In this document: positions 34,786-48,000 of the stretch, piece after piece
Layout of the letters: every line of letters starts with the position of its first letter
Numbering within the stretch: the stretch's first letter is position 1
Assembly: GCA_973895155.1 (NCBI GenBank)
Contig: OZ316896.1
Coordinates: 13,578,001 to 13,642,000, forward strand
Length of the DNA: 64,000 nucleotides
Direction of reading: 5' to 3'
DNA from: Marsupella aquatica
Lineage: Eukaryota; Marchantiophyta
Made by a program: the position numbers and the translations under genes
Notes under the pieces: generated by a model
Seen by the model: the letters and a program-made list of their open reading frames with translations, nothing else
Told to the model about the DNA's origin: nothing
Databases searched by the model: none

Positions 34786-37700
34786 GTCTCTTTGTTTTCT
34801 CGTCTCGATGCTCTGTTTCGGCTCTGCCTCCTCTTCTCGCATGTTCTCTCCTGTCTCACGAACGCTCGCGACGCCGTCTAGTCGGGGACGGCCGTCGCAA
34901 GTGGCGCCGTCAGTACTGCGATGAACCGTCCTCGCTAGCGACGCCGCTTGTCATAAACTACCGTCCTCGGTTGCGACGCCATCAGTCCTACCGAACTACG
35001 GAAGTGTTCCTTGCCCTCGTGTCGACCGGTCGTTTGGGTCCGGTCCTACTTTCTAAAGGACCGGCGCCGTTCGCTGTACCGTTCCTTGCCCACCCCGGTG
35101 ACGAGTGATAACGTGGTTTAGTGAATGACCTCTGTGGAATAAAACTTAGTAACTAAGGGATCATCTCTCCTAAAGTATGTTTTCGGCGTATTGCTCATAG
35201 TAAATGAGTTTGGATGAGCAAAATTTTGTCTCGAGTAGGTGAGATGGTCAGGTAATTTACGGGTCAGGACGGGTCAGCCTGGCGACTACATTTGAAGCAG
35301 TGTGTGAGCTCGGGAAGGGTGACGAGTTGGACTTGGAAAACCTTTAAGTTCATCTCATGGTAAGGGAAAAATGTCTGCATAATCAAACGGCCAGGGAAGT
35401 TTCTCGCCATAATGACATTCTTAAATAGACCATGAAAAGAAGAAAATTGATTAATTGGAAAATAATCTAAAATTCTTACCATAAATTCCAATTGAAGTCT
35501 ATGTTTCATTACCTACTTTGTAGAGTGGAACCATATGGTTGAATTTCTCTATTAAGGACAAATTTTCATATTTAGCCCATGTCTATGAACCCGCATGGAA
35601 GATTGGGTATGGGGGGCCCTTCATGTGCATACCCATATTTGGTCTAGTACACTTTTCACCCAAAAAATTAAGTACTCTGAACCTGGTCTCTTGGTCAACA
35701 CTGAGCCTAATGGAAAGGAGACTATTATTTTTTCCCAGTTGTGTAATGTTCTCTGTTGCAAATTGCACAATGCTTGTTGACTCCATACCATTGAGTCAAT
35801 GGATGTTTGTTATGTCCTTGTTACTTAATGAAAATTGAGGATGTTGTAGTCCATGGACACAGTGGTCTCAAGACACTTCCGACGGGTCCAATCATGCCAA
35901 ATTTCATTGAGAGATGACAGAGGAATGGATGACAGTGACTTTTGAAATTTGTTGTGCCATTGTCACTTAGCAAAACTTGGTGATGTTGGAGTCTTTGGAA
36001 AGAATGTTACAATACACTTCCAACACTCACACCAAACCACTCCAACATTCATTGAAAAATAACAGAGTAATAAAAAGCCCTATGTTGTTATTTATTAGTA
36101 GACCAAAATAACTTTCATAAAAAATCCGTCAAAATTTCCATTTCACATATCCGCATTAAAATTTGCGAAAGCAGCAAAAAGAGTACAAAATGATACGTTA
36201 TCAATAAATGTTTTTGCTATAGACAAGCGAAGTTCATCAAAAATCATTTTGGAAATAAGAATTCTGATTCTTTGTATACCGGGACCAAAAACAGACCATT
36301 CCTTAGTTTAACTCTCTAGAAATTAACCCACAAAGATGTTTTTGGATGAAATGACATAGCTTTTGGAAAAGTCAGTTTGACTCTACACTGTTTACTGTAA
36401 GTAGAGCTGTTAAGCCCATGTAAAACACATACAATTTTATGACAGAAAATGTAAAAGCATTGTAAATCATAAGAACTGTTTTTCTTGATTCTCTTGGGTG
36501 AGCATTTGCTTCAAAAACATTATTTTCACATTCACTTTTTTCTAGAAATGGCGGTTTTTTTTAATGCTTCAAAAGATTTTTCAAATTTATTCCATGGGCA
36601 TGTCGTGAAGGCTGGTTTTTACAATAATAATAGTCCTTGCTACGGCACCGTCGCGTACCGTTTGTTCCCAACCTCCACAGTACAGAACCGCCCCCTGCCC
36701 ACACCTTTCTCGTCCGCCACGAATATTTCCATTCCGAGCCTGCTTATCGCCCTCACCTCCTCCGCCCCTTCATTTATTTACTCCCGTTCGGTTCCCGCCC
36801 TCCCTCCTCACCTGCGTGCAGGACCGGTGGCCAATGTCGTTGTCCTGCTTAGCTTCACTGGACTTTGCACTCCTTCCATTGGTCCGTTTGCGAATCTCAT
36901 ACAACCGGCAGATCCCTCCAACCTGGATGTCCAGCGTGGCGGTCTACGCCACTGTCATGCTGTAGGATTACCTGAAAATAATAATGTACGTACATACGAA
37001 GGTACTTGATGCCCTTGACGATTGTTCTCTTTTGCAGTCTTCAGAGCATTTCTGGAGAGGCTCATCATAAAAATTCTCCTCTATTATTGTCATTATAATT
37101 TGTCGGAATAAAGCTCTCTTAGGTTTTTAAGAGTATTATGGTCCCGTTAGCTAGGCATTATGGGTAATATTGGTTTTTAAGTGTATTTTATGGGTCATCT
37201 TAGCAAGGCATTTATCGGTAATTTTAGATACTAACTCAAAACTTCAATTTAAGCTCTCATTTGTTCGCATTATGGCACACAATGCCCTCTAAACACGACC
37301 TACTACACTATATACCTACCATATGTATGTGGCACTAAAGTATGAGCAAGTTGTTCTAAGAGATTCTCAGGCTTTCTGGCTCCTTGGTGTTCTTGGTCGG
37401 GGTAATTTTTAAGTAGTGTGGCTCGCCAATCATGTCATTTATGCTAGGGAGAAGATGCTAGGAATATCCCTTATCAGATTTTTCTAGATTCAGATCTCAC
37501 TTGATTGAGGATGATGGTTAGATTCTGGCTAGGGTTTGTGATTAGGTGGAAAACTGGCTAATGGCCAACAGAAAACTTAGGACTTTTTGCCAAAAGTGGC
37601 GGAAACTTTTTAGAAAGGTGGAATCTAGCAAATTTTGGTCACCTAAAAAACCATTGTTCTTGGCCTTTTTTCTCCCCTTTATTGGGTCTCATGTCTCTCC

Positions 37701-40649
37701 GTTTGGCTAGTTTAATTCGTTGGTAGTGTGTTACAAATATATGTTTGCCTTTAAAGGAACACTTTACTGACACGAGAAATAAAATCCCATATAGATTTTC
37801 CCCTGGATTGATGCTCAGTACGGCTTTAGTTCATTTGCTGTTGTAGGGGACTCTAGGATCTTGTCTCCTCGTTTGACACTTTTTGTTCTTTGGTATGTGA
37901 TATATATAACTTCTGCACCTCTTACAAAGAGGATCCTTGAAAAATGTCCTGAGTGGGCATGGTCACACTGAAGACTCAACATAGTCTTTGCCTCCATGAC
38001 CCTACCTCCCTCCTGCCCCACCGCAGGGCTGCCACGTGCCCCCCTCCTCCTCCTCTGCTCTATGTCCTTCACCCTCCCTCAGGATGTATATTGCATTGTC
38101 CCAACCCCATACTTTCATGTATAGTCCTGACTGTTGTTGTAATATATTAGAATGAGAGCATATTGTAATCCTACCCTGAGATACAGGACTCAGCTTACTT
38201 CTCTTATAGAGTGGAAAAGAGTGCACCATGAGCCTGAACATAAAGAGGGATGAATGCTTTTTAGAGAAAGGCTGCATACTATACTTTTGTAACTGAAATT
38301 GATAGGAAAATGCTAACCAAATTGTGGTTCACTTTAAAGTACAGCAGCAGATACACCTGACATACCCCTGAGATACCCTTGACCTCAGCAGAGGAAATTG
38401 CTTTATCTTTTGTCTGAGTATGAAACCTCGTATGAAACATCCATTCATCAGATGTATGAAAAAGAAGCACATGATGGTCTATTGATGCGAGCATCCAGGG
38501 TGTGCTAGTTACTGTAGTTGCTACTTGGTATTGGCCTCAATGACAAGGTGAGTAAAGTCCCTCTTCATCCTTGGCAGAGAGAGGCTGGAACAAATCCCCA
38601 CCCCCAAGTTGGTCCCCAACCAGGCATTCCCTGCTACTGGTTGCAATGCTCTCTTTGCAATGCTATTCTCTCCCTCTCTCATGGAAACCTCTCAAAAGAA
38701 AAGCTCGTGGCGGGGGCACCTTACACCTAAGTGGCCAATGGGGAAAACCTTTAATTTGCTCAGCCTGAAATGAAGGACTTCGCTTGCATTTCATGCCCAA
38801 CGCAAAGGGTTACTTGCAGCAAGGGTGCCAGCTGGGTGACGGCGTGCATGATGTTATGTGCAACTGTAGCTGTTCCATTAATTCTTCATTGAACTGACCT
38901 GGTTTCAAGCGGTGGCCGCCAAGATGAAATCCTTTTTTAACACTACACCCTGTACAATTATGGCAAGTGCAGACGGCAGACGCCCAATCCTTCAACGTAC
39001 CCCGAGCCCAGTTATGGAATTATGGCAAGTACAGAATGATGTTCAATCGATCTGCGGAGTCCCTGGTGTCCAATGGGAAAAACAGCATTTCATGTCGGTG
39101 AATTTCTTGGGATTGGCCAGCAGCCACGTACCTATGCGTCATATGAACTTAAAGGTCACTCGAGTGCGGTTTTAATTGTCATACGGTCATCGTCGAGTTC
39201 ATAATTATATCGATGCAGCGGTTTGCTTAGTTAATTTGGTTGATTGACTGTCAACAATGACTTGACTGGATCTTAGACACTAAGTCATGAAAGCTAAGCT
39301 ACTGTACGATTCCATGTTGCTCGTGTCCAGTGACTGGATTGCGATGATACATGTGGTCAAATGTTGATTGGGGTCTTGGGTCACAAGGTGGAAGGTATAC
39401 AGTTCACCAAGACATAACATTCATTTCTAACCTGCAGACGCTTTTTTGTCCCCAGTCGATCCAGGTTCAAGAATGTAGATGTACATCTTTAACCATCTGC
39501 AGCTAAATAGAGCAGTGTAAGTGGAGGTGTATGGTGGAGAGTCTAGCAGATCATCCAGATTGGTTCACATTGGAGTTTGTATGTCCTCAAATTCATAGTT
39601 TAGACACGTGGTCGGAAAGAAGGGCTCTTACATGCCAGTGCTCTATATATTTGTCGCAGGTCATAGAGGCCAGAGATCCGCACTGACAGCTAGACTTTCT
39701 TTTATTAATATCTGCTCTCACCACGATGTTTGACTGTGACATTTTCTGTTCTGATTCATATTGTTACATTTGTACATTGCTCTAGAAACCAATGTCACGC
39801 CAAATCAACCGAATTTCAAATGTGAGTGACCTAAATAAGGCTTTTGTAGATTTTCTGAAGCTTTTGCTGAGAGATTCCGAATCAGAACAATCTGCTATTG
39901 GATGACGAAGATGGCGACCTTCATACTATAACAACAGTCATGGAATGTGCTCTCGTCTTTGTATACAGCTTCAATCCGTTCCTTTCGAGAAAGTGAGGAA
40001 AGAAGTTATGGAATCTGACTGCAATTGTTTAGAATCATGCATGTACAATCCTCCCTGATGTGATGTGACCAGGGCAGCTGTTTCGACTGAAATTTCTCCA
40101 CTGCCCATAAGAAGTTCGTGCTCGGATATCTGCAGCACCACGTGTGATCAAGTTGATGCTCGATCGGATAAAATAGTTTATTTCTAAGACTCTTAGAAAC
40201 AGTCTAAGGTGTATGGTGCACGTGAGACCAATAAAGAAGGCCGTGATTATATGGGTCAGATTCAACAAGTGTGATCCCATGATCTACAGGCGGGCGCGGA
40301 TCTACACGAATGGGCAGGCTGGATCATTCGTGTGAACTAATCCATAAATCCCTCGGAGATGGCCCACGAGAGATGAAATGAGAATCTCGACGATTTTCAA
40401 TCAGAAATGGCATGGCCACAATTTCTCTTTATCATCCGGAATATTCTGATCAACAATTTAGAATGAGGCTCACTGTGCTTCGATCATGCAAGATTTGATC
40501 AGCAGTCTCCTGAGACCGAGTCAGAGCTCAATTAGAGTCACGGCGCTTCTCCTTTGTAACTTGTAATTTGAAATCGTGGCATTATATATCTATGGACAGT
40601 CTTCCATTTTTTTATTCCAATCAGAAATGGGAAGCTATATTATTAACTG
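34786..40649. other. long region without a supported gene
   Basis: Short open stretches occur (35539-35838, 36485-37009, 37790-37960), but none has a recognisable domain or exon chain. At 35797-36080 an approximately 150-bp segment looks like a diverged tandem duplicate (CACTTCC... CATTGA shared landmarks). Around 37600-37780 the sequence weakly resembles 42370-42540, perhaps an old retroelement tail. Nothing else defined. Confidence 0.5.
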
Positions 40650-40654
40650 TTCTA

Positions 40655-40860
40655 GCTACGATTGTCATCGTGGACTGTGACTGTAACAATCCATCGTGCT
40701 GGGCGGCTGCAAATGTGTTAAACGCGCGCCCTTTGGATGCAGGCTACAAGACTGCCCCTTGATTCATTACCGATTATTTGATTCAGCATGCTCAAATTTC
40801 AGAAAGCCTGAGCAATTACAAGATAACTGTTCACTTGAACGTGTAGGCATTCCCCACAAT
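40655..40860 (+). pseudogene. decayed copy of the eight-cysteine peptide exon 2
   Basis: It aligns with 41786-41950. CTGTAACAATCC, GGATGC, CAAGACTGCCCCTTGATTCATTA and the downstream TTTCAGAAAGC are shared in order. Here the reading frame encodes only three of the cysteines in the aligned part (DCDCNNPSC), then loses the pattern, and no signal-peptide exon is recognised upstream. Likely a dead tandem duplicate. Confidence 0.75.
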
Positions 40861-41412
40861 CTCTCTTTATACTCGGATTTCAATGGACGCTTCAGAAGGT
40901 AACTCATGCTTATGCTTCAGTCTAAGTATGCAATAGACAGTGAGCCGCACTGGACTCCTGTCTAGCTCCAAATCTCGTGGGAGAACATTCTAGTTATATG
41001 TAGTTGGCGGCCGAGTCCAAAAGTCAGCACGGACGGTCAAATTCCCTCTCCATCTTGGTCAAAAAAGTAAGATAGATTCATCACATTCGCGATGACCGCA
41101 CATGCCTGATTGTAGATTCGCAGTCTTCTATGACGTGGTTTCGTATGAAGGTCGCCATCTTCGTCATCCAAAGGCAGATTCTTCAGATTCGGTAGTCCTC
41201 GGCCCGCGAAAGCTTCATAACTTTATAAAATCCTACGGTAGCAGTTTAGCTCTCACTCGATCACATTCGAAATTCTGTCGATAGAACCTGATCGAGCTCT
41301 CAGGTCCACTCTGTTTGATATCATCACAGGCTGAATTTTCTTCTACTCTCGATCAGCAACGACTCACCTCACCTTGACCATTGCATTCCCACCTCGATCC
41401 CGCTTATAAACC

Positions 41413-41877
41413 ATGGGTTATCCAAACATTTCTGTGCGCTCTGCCGTTGTGGCGACGATCGTCGTCATGTTCCTGCTTCTGTCCATGTTTTCGTTCGAGT
41501 TCGCCAACGCCTCACGAGACGTGAAAGGTACTTGCCCGATTCTCTTACCACGCACTAAATTGATGAACCAACCTGCGTGTGTACTAAATATTTCCAAAGC
41601 TAGCTTTCGTCCGGAACGTCTGGCTGTCAATTGGGTACTAGCTACGTGAAGGCCCGCGTGAAGGACTGTCGTAACACATGGTTTTGAGTATTCCAATGGA
41701 GATGCCACTAACTGAATTGTGGGTGAATTGTGGGTGCTGATTGATGCAACAGCAGCGCAGCCTTGTCCACTAAGCGGGAATGTCGTCGTGAACTGCGGCT
41801 GTAACAATCCAACGTGCTGTGCGATTGTAAATCCGTGTTACACGCTCGTTGGATGCGGGCCACAAGACTGCCCTTGA
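41413..41877 (+). CDS. small secreted eight-cysteine peptide
   Basis: Exon 1 is 41413-41527 (ATG in CCATGGG; donor AAAG/GTACTT). Exon 2 is 41753-41877 (acceptor CAACAG; stop TGA), phase 1, giving 79 residues. Residues about 1-33 form a signal peptide: a hydrophobic core VVATIVVMFLLLSMF and a likely cleavage after ANA. The mature part, about 46 residues, holds eight cysteines in order C...CxC...CC...C...C...C. An even cysteine number suggests four disulfides and a secreted, stable fold as in cysteine-rich defence or signalling peptides. No named family (defensin, LTP, hevein, knottin) could be assigned by eye, so function is unknown. An upstream tandem relic lies at 40.66 kb. Without splicing, exon 1 would run to a stop at about 41649 and the peptide would lack most cysteines. 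Confidence 0.8.
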
Positions 41878-44146
41878 TTCATTATCGATTATTACAGCAT
41901 GCTCCAATTTCAGAAAGCAGCTGAGCGATTACAAGACAGCTGTTCACTTGAATAGGCTCGGTTCTTGGCTACAATGTGTCAATGTTGCTTGAGCCTGCAT
42001 ATTTAAGGCCCAGAGCTCGAAGTTATACAATTATTCAGGCAGCCGGCGAGGCAGCCGGTTCCCTTATTCTACACCTTGAACCATAATGAGAGCAGGGATA
42101 AATTTAGACAGCTGAACATGTAATCGTTCTCTGCTTAGGAAATTGTACGCAGGAGTACTCTGTAGTAAATTTGCAATGGACTCTTAGGAGTGCCCTTGGA
42201 ATTTGTAACGAATGATTGTGGAAGAAGTCAGGGCGTCTGTGACACCTTCGCCAAACACACTTCACAGGACGTAATCGTTGGAGGGACTACATAAAGGGAC
42301 TACTGTCATAAATTAAGTACAAGAATTGGTAAAAATTCATTTAAAACAAAAAGGAAGAATTGTAAAACGATTTGGTTCGATGTGTGTAACTCTTGGGCTC
42401 TTTGGGTTTCTTGGGGTTATGTGTTTCTCTCCTTTTATTGAGTCTCTTGCTTTCGGATCCCGTCTCCAGTTTTGGCGAGTTTTGGCGCACTGTATTCTTT
42501 GGCAGTGTGATATATGTCATGTACGCGCTAATACTACGAAACAAAACTCGGAAGGAGGCTTCCGTCATACTCCAAAATGACGCACTCGGGCCCTCCATCC
42601 AGTCATGGCCTAAAATCCGACATGACAACAAACACAGCTACCAACCCCATCCAGCAAAGCTTAAGATGTCACCTGAAATTGTTCAATGGTAAACGAGACT
42701 GTTGCTAATTATTGAACTATAACGCCCCGGATTCATGCGCAAACTTCCCGAATTACTTAATATTGAATTTGAGACGTTACAAAATGTCAAGTGCTCCAAG
42801 AAATCAAAGTATCATATTTGAAAGCTGGCCGGACTGGGATCCATAGAGAAGCTGGAACATCTACTCTACTGGCAACTGCTGCGTCTTCTAAGGCAGGCGC
42901 ACCATACTGACATTGAAAACTACAGTAGAGAATATCGACAACACACCACCGGATGAAAAATGGCAAACGCTTCCTGATTAATTCATTAGCCATGCCCCCA
43001 TAATTAACTCGAGCCTACGGCACGAGCGTTCCGTAGACAGAGAATGATGTCGGATTCCCAATGTGGTTAGCTAGGTGTAAATGGCAGTTCACTACTACAT
43101 GCAAATTTTGTGAGTTACGGGACTTGTACTTTTTGGTTCTCTCTGAGAAAAATACAAGTCAGAGGAATGTCTCAGTCCGATAGTTAGTACCTGGAGTTAC
43201 AGATCATCGATATCGCTTTGATTGAACCTGCCAGACAACGAAAACGACTGCCATTGCATGATCGAGCTGGCATGAGATGACTGCTCTCTACCACGAAAGT
43301 GAGAGCCAAATCAACTAGTACGATGCATTCACCTTGAATTTGCAGCTAGAGCTCCCCTTCAGAAGTCTGAAGATATCCTACACGTGAATTGCTCCATTCT
43401 TCATAATTGGTCTCAGTAGTACAGCAAGGTCGAGCTGTCGGAGAACCTGAGGTTGGACTACGCATGCGTGACTTTATAACATGTCCTGTCCATAAACGAA
43501 GTTAGGTACGGTGCTAAAACTTACGTTAGAAAAGAACGAATGGAAAGAAGGTAAGAAATGAAGAAGGCCAAAGCCCAAAGGACTGCCTCACCAGAACGCG
43601 TAGTAGCACCAAACCTCGCTTCGTTTTTGGATCGACTTATAGAGACCTTCAGAAAACCTTCAGATAAATCGTGTCACTAATAAACGAAGACCAAGAAACC
43701 AAGGTAATCCACCTGCGAAGAAGACCTTCGGAAGGCTAAAACATTTATTTGTAGGGTATCGACCTATGAAAAAGACCTCCAGAAGCAACTTCAGAAATTA
43801 TAATTAATACTTAATATTTTTTCCGGGGATTTATGATAGAAGAAGACCAAGAAAACGTAGCTCACCTTTGATCGAGAATCATAGACTTTCCAGAGTCGTT
43901 TGTGTTATGACTATATCACTTGTACATTGGGACTTCGCAGAGCAAAAGCGGCGGTTAGTTGGCTAGATCGAATACCCAGACTTCTTAGCAAGCAAGCAAG
44001 TCATCAATAAGAGGAGCGAAGCAGCTGTTTCGTCCCCTAGAATGCCGGTGCTTCAGAACAAAATGCGCACGTATTTCAAGAGAATGGCCGGGGCTTGCTG
44101 GATGCTTCACCCCGGGTCCCTACCACGAGGAAGTGGTTGATCACAA
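41878..44146. other. 3' flank and spacer
   Basis: The first about 70 bp are shared with the relic copy and are probably 3' UTR. Bases 42340-42600 are open in two frames and vaguely recall the tail of a LINE protein (WRVLAHCILWQ), but this is too weak to call. Nothing else supported. Confidence 0.45.
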
Positions 44147-44969
44147 TTGCAGGGATCGAGGGAGCGCGAACAGATTCCAATACCTGCTGGATTGAAGCAC
44201 TCTTCTTGGACATTGTACACAAAGACGCTTAACGAGACCATGGAAGGTGCATATATGCAGGTGCCACAGGGAAGTGTTCTGCTTTTGCAAAAGCTGCCGA
44301 ATGAGTCAATTGGACGGTCTGTTAAACGTGTTAATTTGCTACGAAGATCAAAGCCCTCGGACGCCTACACCTGCAGGTCATATACTGCTTCAGACCCTGC
44401 TCCCGTCAGACCTCAGCGCGCTACGATTTCCATGCTCCTGCAGCCACACAGACCTCATTCCGACAGCAAACAAAAACATCTCGTCACATACAGACTCGGC
44501 AGAGCTATCTTCTAGCTTGTTCGTCCTACTCATGCATCGTCAAATCCAAGACGAGCAGCTCGCACATATGTCGAATTTTGAGCAGTGCTGTTGAGGCTCA
44601 CGACCTGACCGAACAACCTGATGATGATTCTCGGAACCATGGCCATTCGGATCATGTACAACCTCAGAATGAAGTTCTCTAACTCATCTCTCCTCTCACT
44701 TAGGGCATCTCCCAAGTGATGATGTGGTCGACATCTTGAATCTTCTTCGGGCGTCCGATCTCAGATTCGGGGGTGACCCAGTCTTGCAAGATACCCACCA
44801 TTTTGCCTCGACCACCCTGAGCACCCTCCTGAAAAACGCGGAAGGGCCATCCTTATCCGAGAAAACTTCTCCGGAGGTATATGATTATGAATCTTCAGGC
44901 TTCCAGATCTACGGCTGCCATCCTAGAAAGTTACTCTCTGTGTATCCCCATGCAATTGAAATCATATGA
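44147..44969 (+). other. possible gene, uncharacterised (overlapping open frames)
   Basis: All three plus frames are open for over 100 codons around 44250-44590. One starts with a Cys-rich segment (CICRCHREVFCFC). After a possible acceptor TCACTTAG (about 44704), a frame opens as HLPSDDVVDILNLLRASDLRFGGDP and stops at 44969. No domain recognised. Stop-poor sequence in all frames argues for caution. The LINE insertion at 45031 lies just after it. Confidence 0.25.
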
Positions 44970-45013
44970 ACGAAGAACTTAGTCGATCACTTGAGTAATT
45001 TTCGATATGTACT

Positions 45014-45030
45014 CATGGTATAAACTTCTT
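45014..45030. repeat. 17-bp LINE target-site duplication, left
   Basis: CATGGTATAAACTTCTT lies just outside the T-run end of the LINE and is exactly repeated at 48979-48995. Confidence 0.95.
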
Positions 45031-48000
45031 CTTTTTTTTGCCTCCAAAGAACCAAATGAATTCCATTCACATAGCCAACATACAAAAAGGGGGGGCCCAC
45101 AAAGGGCACCAACCCAAGGGACCGGAGGTCAGCTTGCAGAAACCGGTGGGGCCGGGACCAGGGAGAAAGCTGAGCCCATAAGGGGCAACTAAACAAGTAA
45201 TTTAGAAACTACACTCGGAGCAGCACACTCCTAAAGACCGGCCAGTGACCAGGTTCCGGCGGGGTTCCTGCCAGTGGATCCGTGCGGGAGCAGAGCTCCA
45301 AACAGTCAGTCTGTAGTGCAACTTCCAAACCTGAACAACCAAAGTGACTCATGGTGGTCGTGGAGGTACTGGTGGGACTTGAAGGGATTCCTCATGGAGT
45401 TCCCAAAGGCCAGCCCAGGTGCCATAGTGAAACGCCATCTCGTTGTGCGCCTCCCTTGAAGTGATCTTTCCAGCCTGGATACGAACTTTAATCCGACCCC
45501 AATCACGACGTAGGTAGATTCCGAGTCGATGCCAAGATTTTCTGATAACTCTTGTGGGTGGGGTCGGGTGTGTTCAATGAAGTGGGTACCTCTGTCCTTC
45601 CACAAGTTCCAGCAGATAATAGCCCTTAAGGTATGCCACAGCTTCATGGGGATGTCCCAATGCTCCGGTAGGGGCTCCCCGACAAAAATGTGGACTGGCT
45701 GTAGGTGAATAAGATTTCCCCTAGAACAGGCACATAGCTGTAGCACAAAATGAACCCACCTCCAGACTATCTGCGACTGATTGCAGCTCCAAATGCAGTG
45801 AACGATATCTTCCTGTTGGTTAGTGCCACACCGGGTGCACCAGGTGGCCGGATTGGTTGATGGTAGTCTCGGGAACCTCCAGTGCTGTGTTGCAGGTATA
45901 TCCTGTAAATCAGTTGCCACAAGTAGCAATTCTCGCTAGCAGCTCGGAAAGGTAGCCATGTACAGCCCAGAGCGTCCGTGGGTGGGGCTGCCAATTCAAT
46001 CTGATGGCCCATTTGTGAATCGCTTTGTGGAGTGTTCCATTGAGTGGCGCCTGAATTTCATGTAAGTGGGCGGTGTTAGTTTCCAGAAAGGAGAGTCTGT
46101 CCTTCCATTCGTGCTGCAACAGAGGTGCCAACAATCCATGGGGCCTTCCAACGCGGTGCATGTTGTTGGAAGCTCGGTTGCCGTTCCTGGTCAACACCCA
46201 GTGCAAGATGACATCTGCCGGAGGAGCAATGGTATCCAATTTGCGAAGAGTGTCATTGACCACCCTAAAGGTACGTCTGGGGTGAGCAATGTCATTGAAC
46301 CACTGCCATTGGGACGTAATGCGGTGTCTGGGTACCTGGTATTCCCAGATGTAAAGAGTCCCACATGGCAGTCGGGCCTCCATGAAGAGAGGGACGAGTT
46401 CCCCAGGATTCCTGTGTAGCTCAGGCACAGTACGAAGGTTAGCAATTAACTTACGATACGCAGAGGAGCAATTTGGGGGAAGCATAGCGTTAGGTCCATC
46501 CTCCCAGTTGATGAATTGCCCCCTCCCATCCAAGACGTCTCTCATGGCAACAAAGCCAGCCCTCCTGATATTCCTCTGTGGATTGCTCCGACATTTGGCT
46601 TGATTTGCGTGGATGTGGTTAATGTGCGGTTGCCAAAGGGGAAGGTCACTCCATCCTTCCAGATGCGCAGGAGATGTAGCTCTCAGATTTTTCTTGATGA
46701 CGTTCCACCCTGTGCATACATTGGTCCACACTTTGGACCCATTCAGTGGAAGAGTGTGGCACTGCGAAAAGACCCAGGTATAATCTTCCACTCCCCATTT
46801 CCGCTTAGAAAGCTGCTTGATCTCATGCTGGAGAATTCGACATAGGGGGTGATCTCCTCCGGACAGTGCCCAAATAATGAAGTTCCCGACCAGTGCTCTG
46901 AATTGTGCTGCAACTGAAATGAGTCCAAGGCCCCCTTGGCCTTTTGGCCTTGTGATCGTGGCGAAATCGACCCTCGATCGAGCTCTGGTATTCTGCCCTG
47001 CCCAGACGAATGTTGTGATCTTTCGTTGAAGTGCAACCAGGGTACTATGTTGGCCAGCCCAAATAGTCAACATAAACCACAAGGTGCTCATGACGAGGTG
47101 ATTTGCCACTGTGACCCGGGCGATGAGCGACCCCGAGCTCTTCCGGACCCTATCTAATCTGGATTCAACCTTTTTGGTCAGGGAGGAGACCATTTGGACT
47201 TCAAAGATGTTCTGAGCAATCGGAATGCCTAATAGCTTCATGGTTGTGGCATCGTCTTCCCACTGCCAAGGGAGTCTCCTAAATTCAATGGGTATTCTGC
47301 GAGGAGAAATGAACGCTGCCTTTGTTTTCTCCCATACACACACCAGCCCAGATGCCACCCCGAAAAGTTGAAGGAGTCGCTTGCAACTTTCCACATTTTC
47401 CATGTAAGCTCTGATCAGCATGGCGAGGTCGTCTGCGTAAAGATTGTGTACATTATGTACTGCTACGGTTTGGATGTTGACGCCTTGGATAGTGCCCCTG
47501 TCTACTGCCCAATTGATCATCCAGTTGAGAGCATTGATAGCGATAAGGAATAGAAGAGGAGACAGAGGGCAGCCTTGTCTAACCGATCTGGCAAGACCAA
47601 AGGGTGCCGCCATACGGCCGTTGAGGAGTACAGCAGAGGATGCCGATGCATGAGTGGCTCTCAGGAAATCCATAAGCAGTCCATCAAAACCAGCTTTCTC
47701 CATTATGGACATCAAAAAGGGCCATTCAAGTTTGTCGAACGCCTTGGCGACATCCAATTTCATCAGAATGTAGTCCAATCCGGATGTTTCAGCGTGATGT
47801 AACATTTTATTGAGCAGCATCAAAGAGTGGTGTATGTTTCAACCTGGTAGAAAAGCAAATTGTTGGGGCGAAATGAATCTCTGCAGGACTGGGATCAATC
47901 TCAGTTGGAAAGCTTTCGCCCCGATCTTGTGAACCACATTTAGCAGGGTAATGGGTCGTTTGTTGGTTAAGTAGCGCTGGTCATCTTTCTTGCGGAGAAG

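Noticed and set aside
34065-35108. Plus-strand ORF of 347 codons
   Set aside because: Antisense to rhodanese exon 1 and its CpG-rich 5' flank; no domain, Ser/Pro low complexity.
41401-41410. TATAAA as the TATA box of the cysteine-rich peptide gene
   Set aside because: It lies only a few bases before the ATG, too close to place a transcription start between them.
42326-42692. LINE protein tail fragment
   Set aside because: Only a faint resemblance (WRVLAHCILWQ) in two frames and no neighbouring RT sequence; not enough to call.
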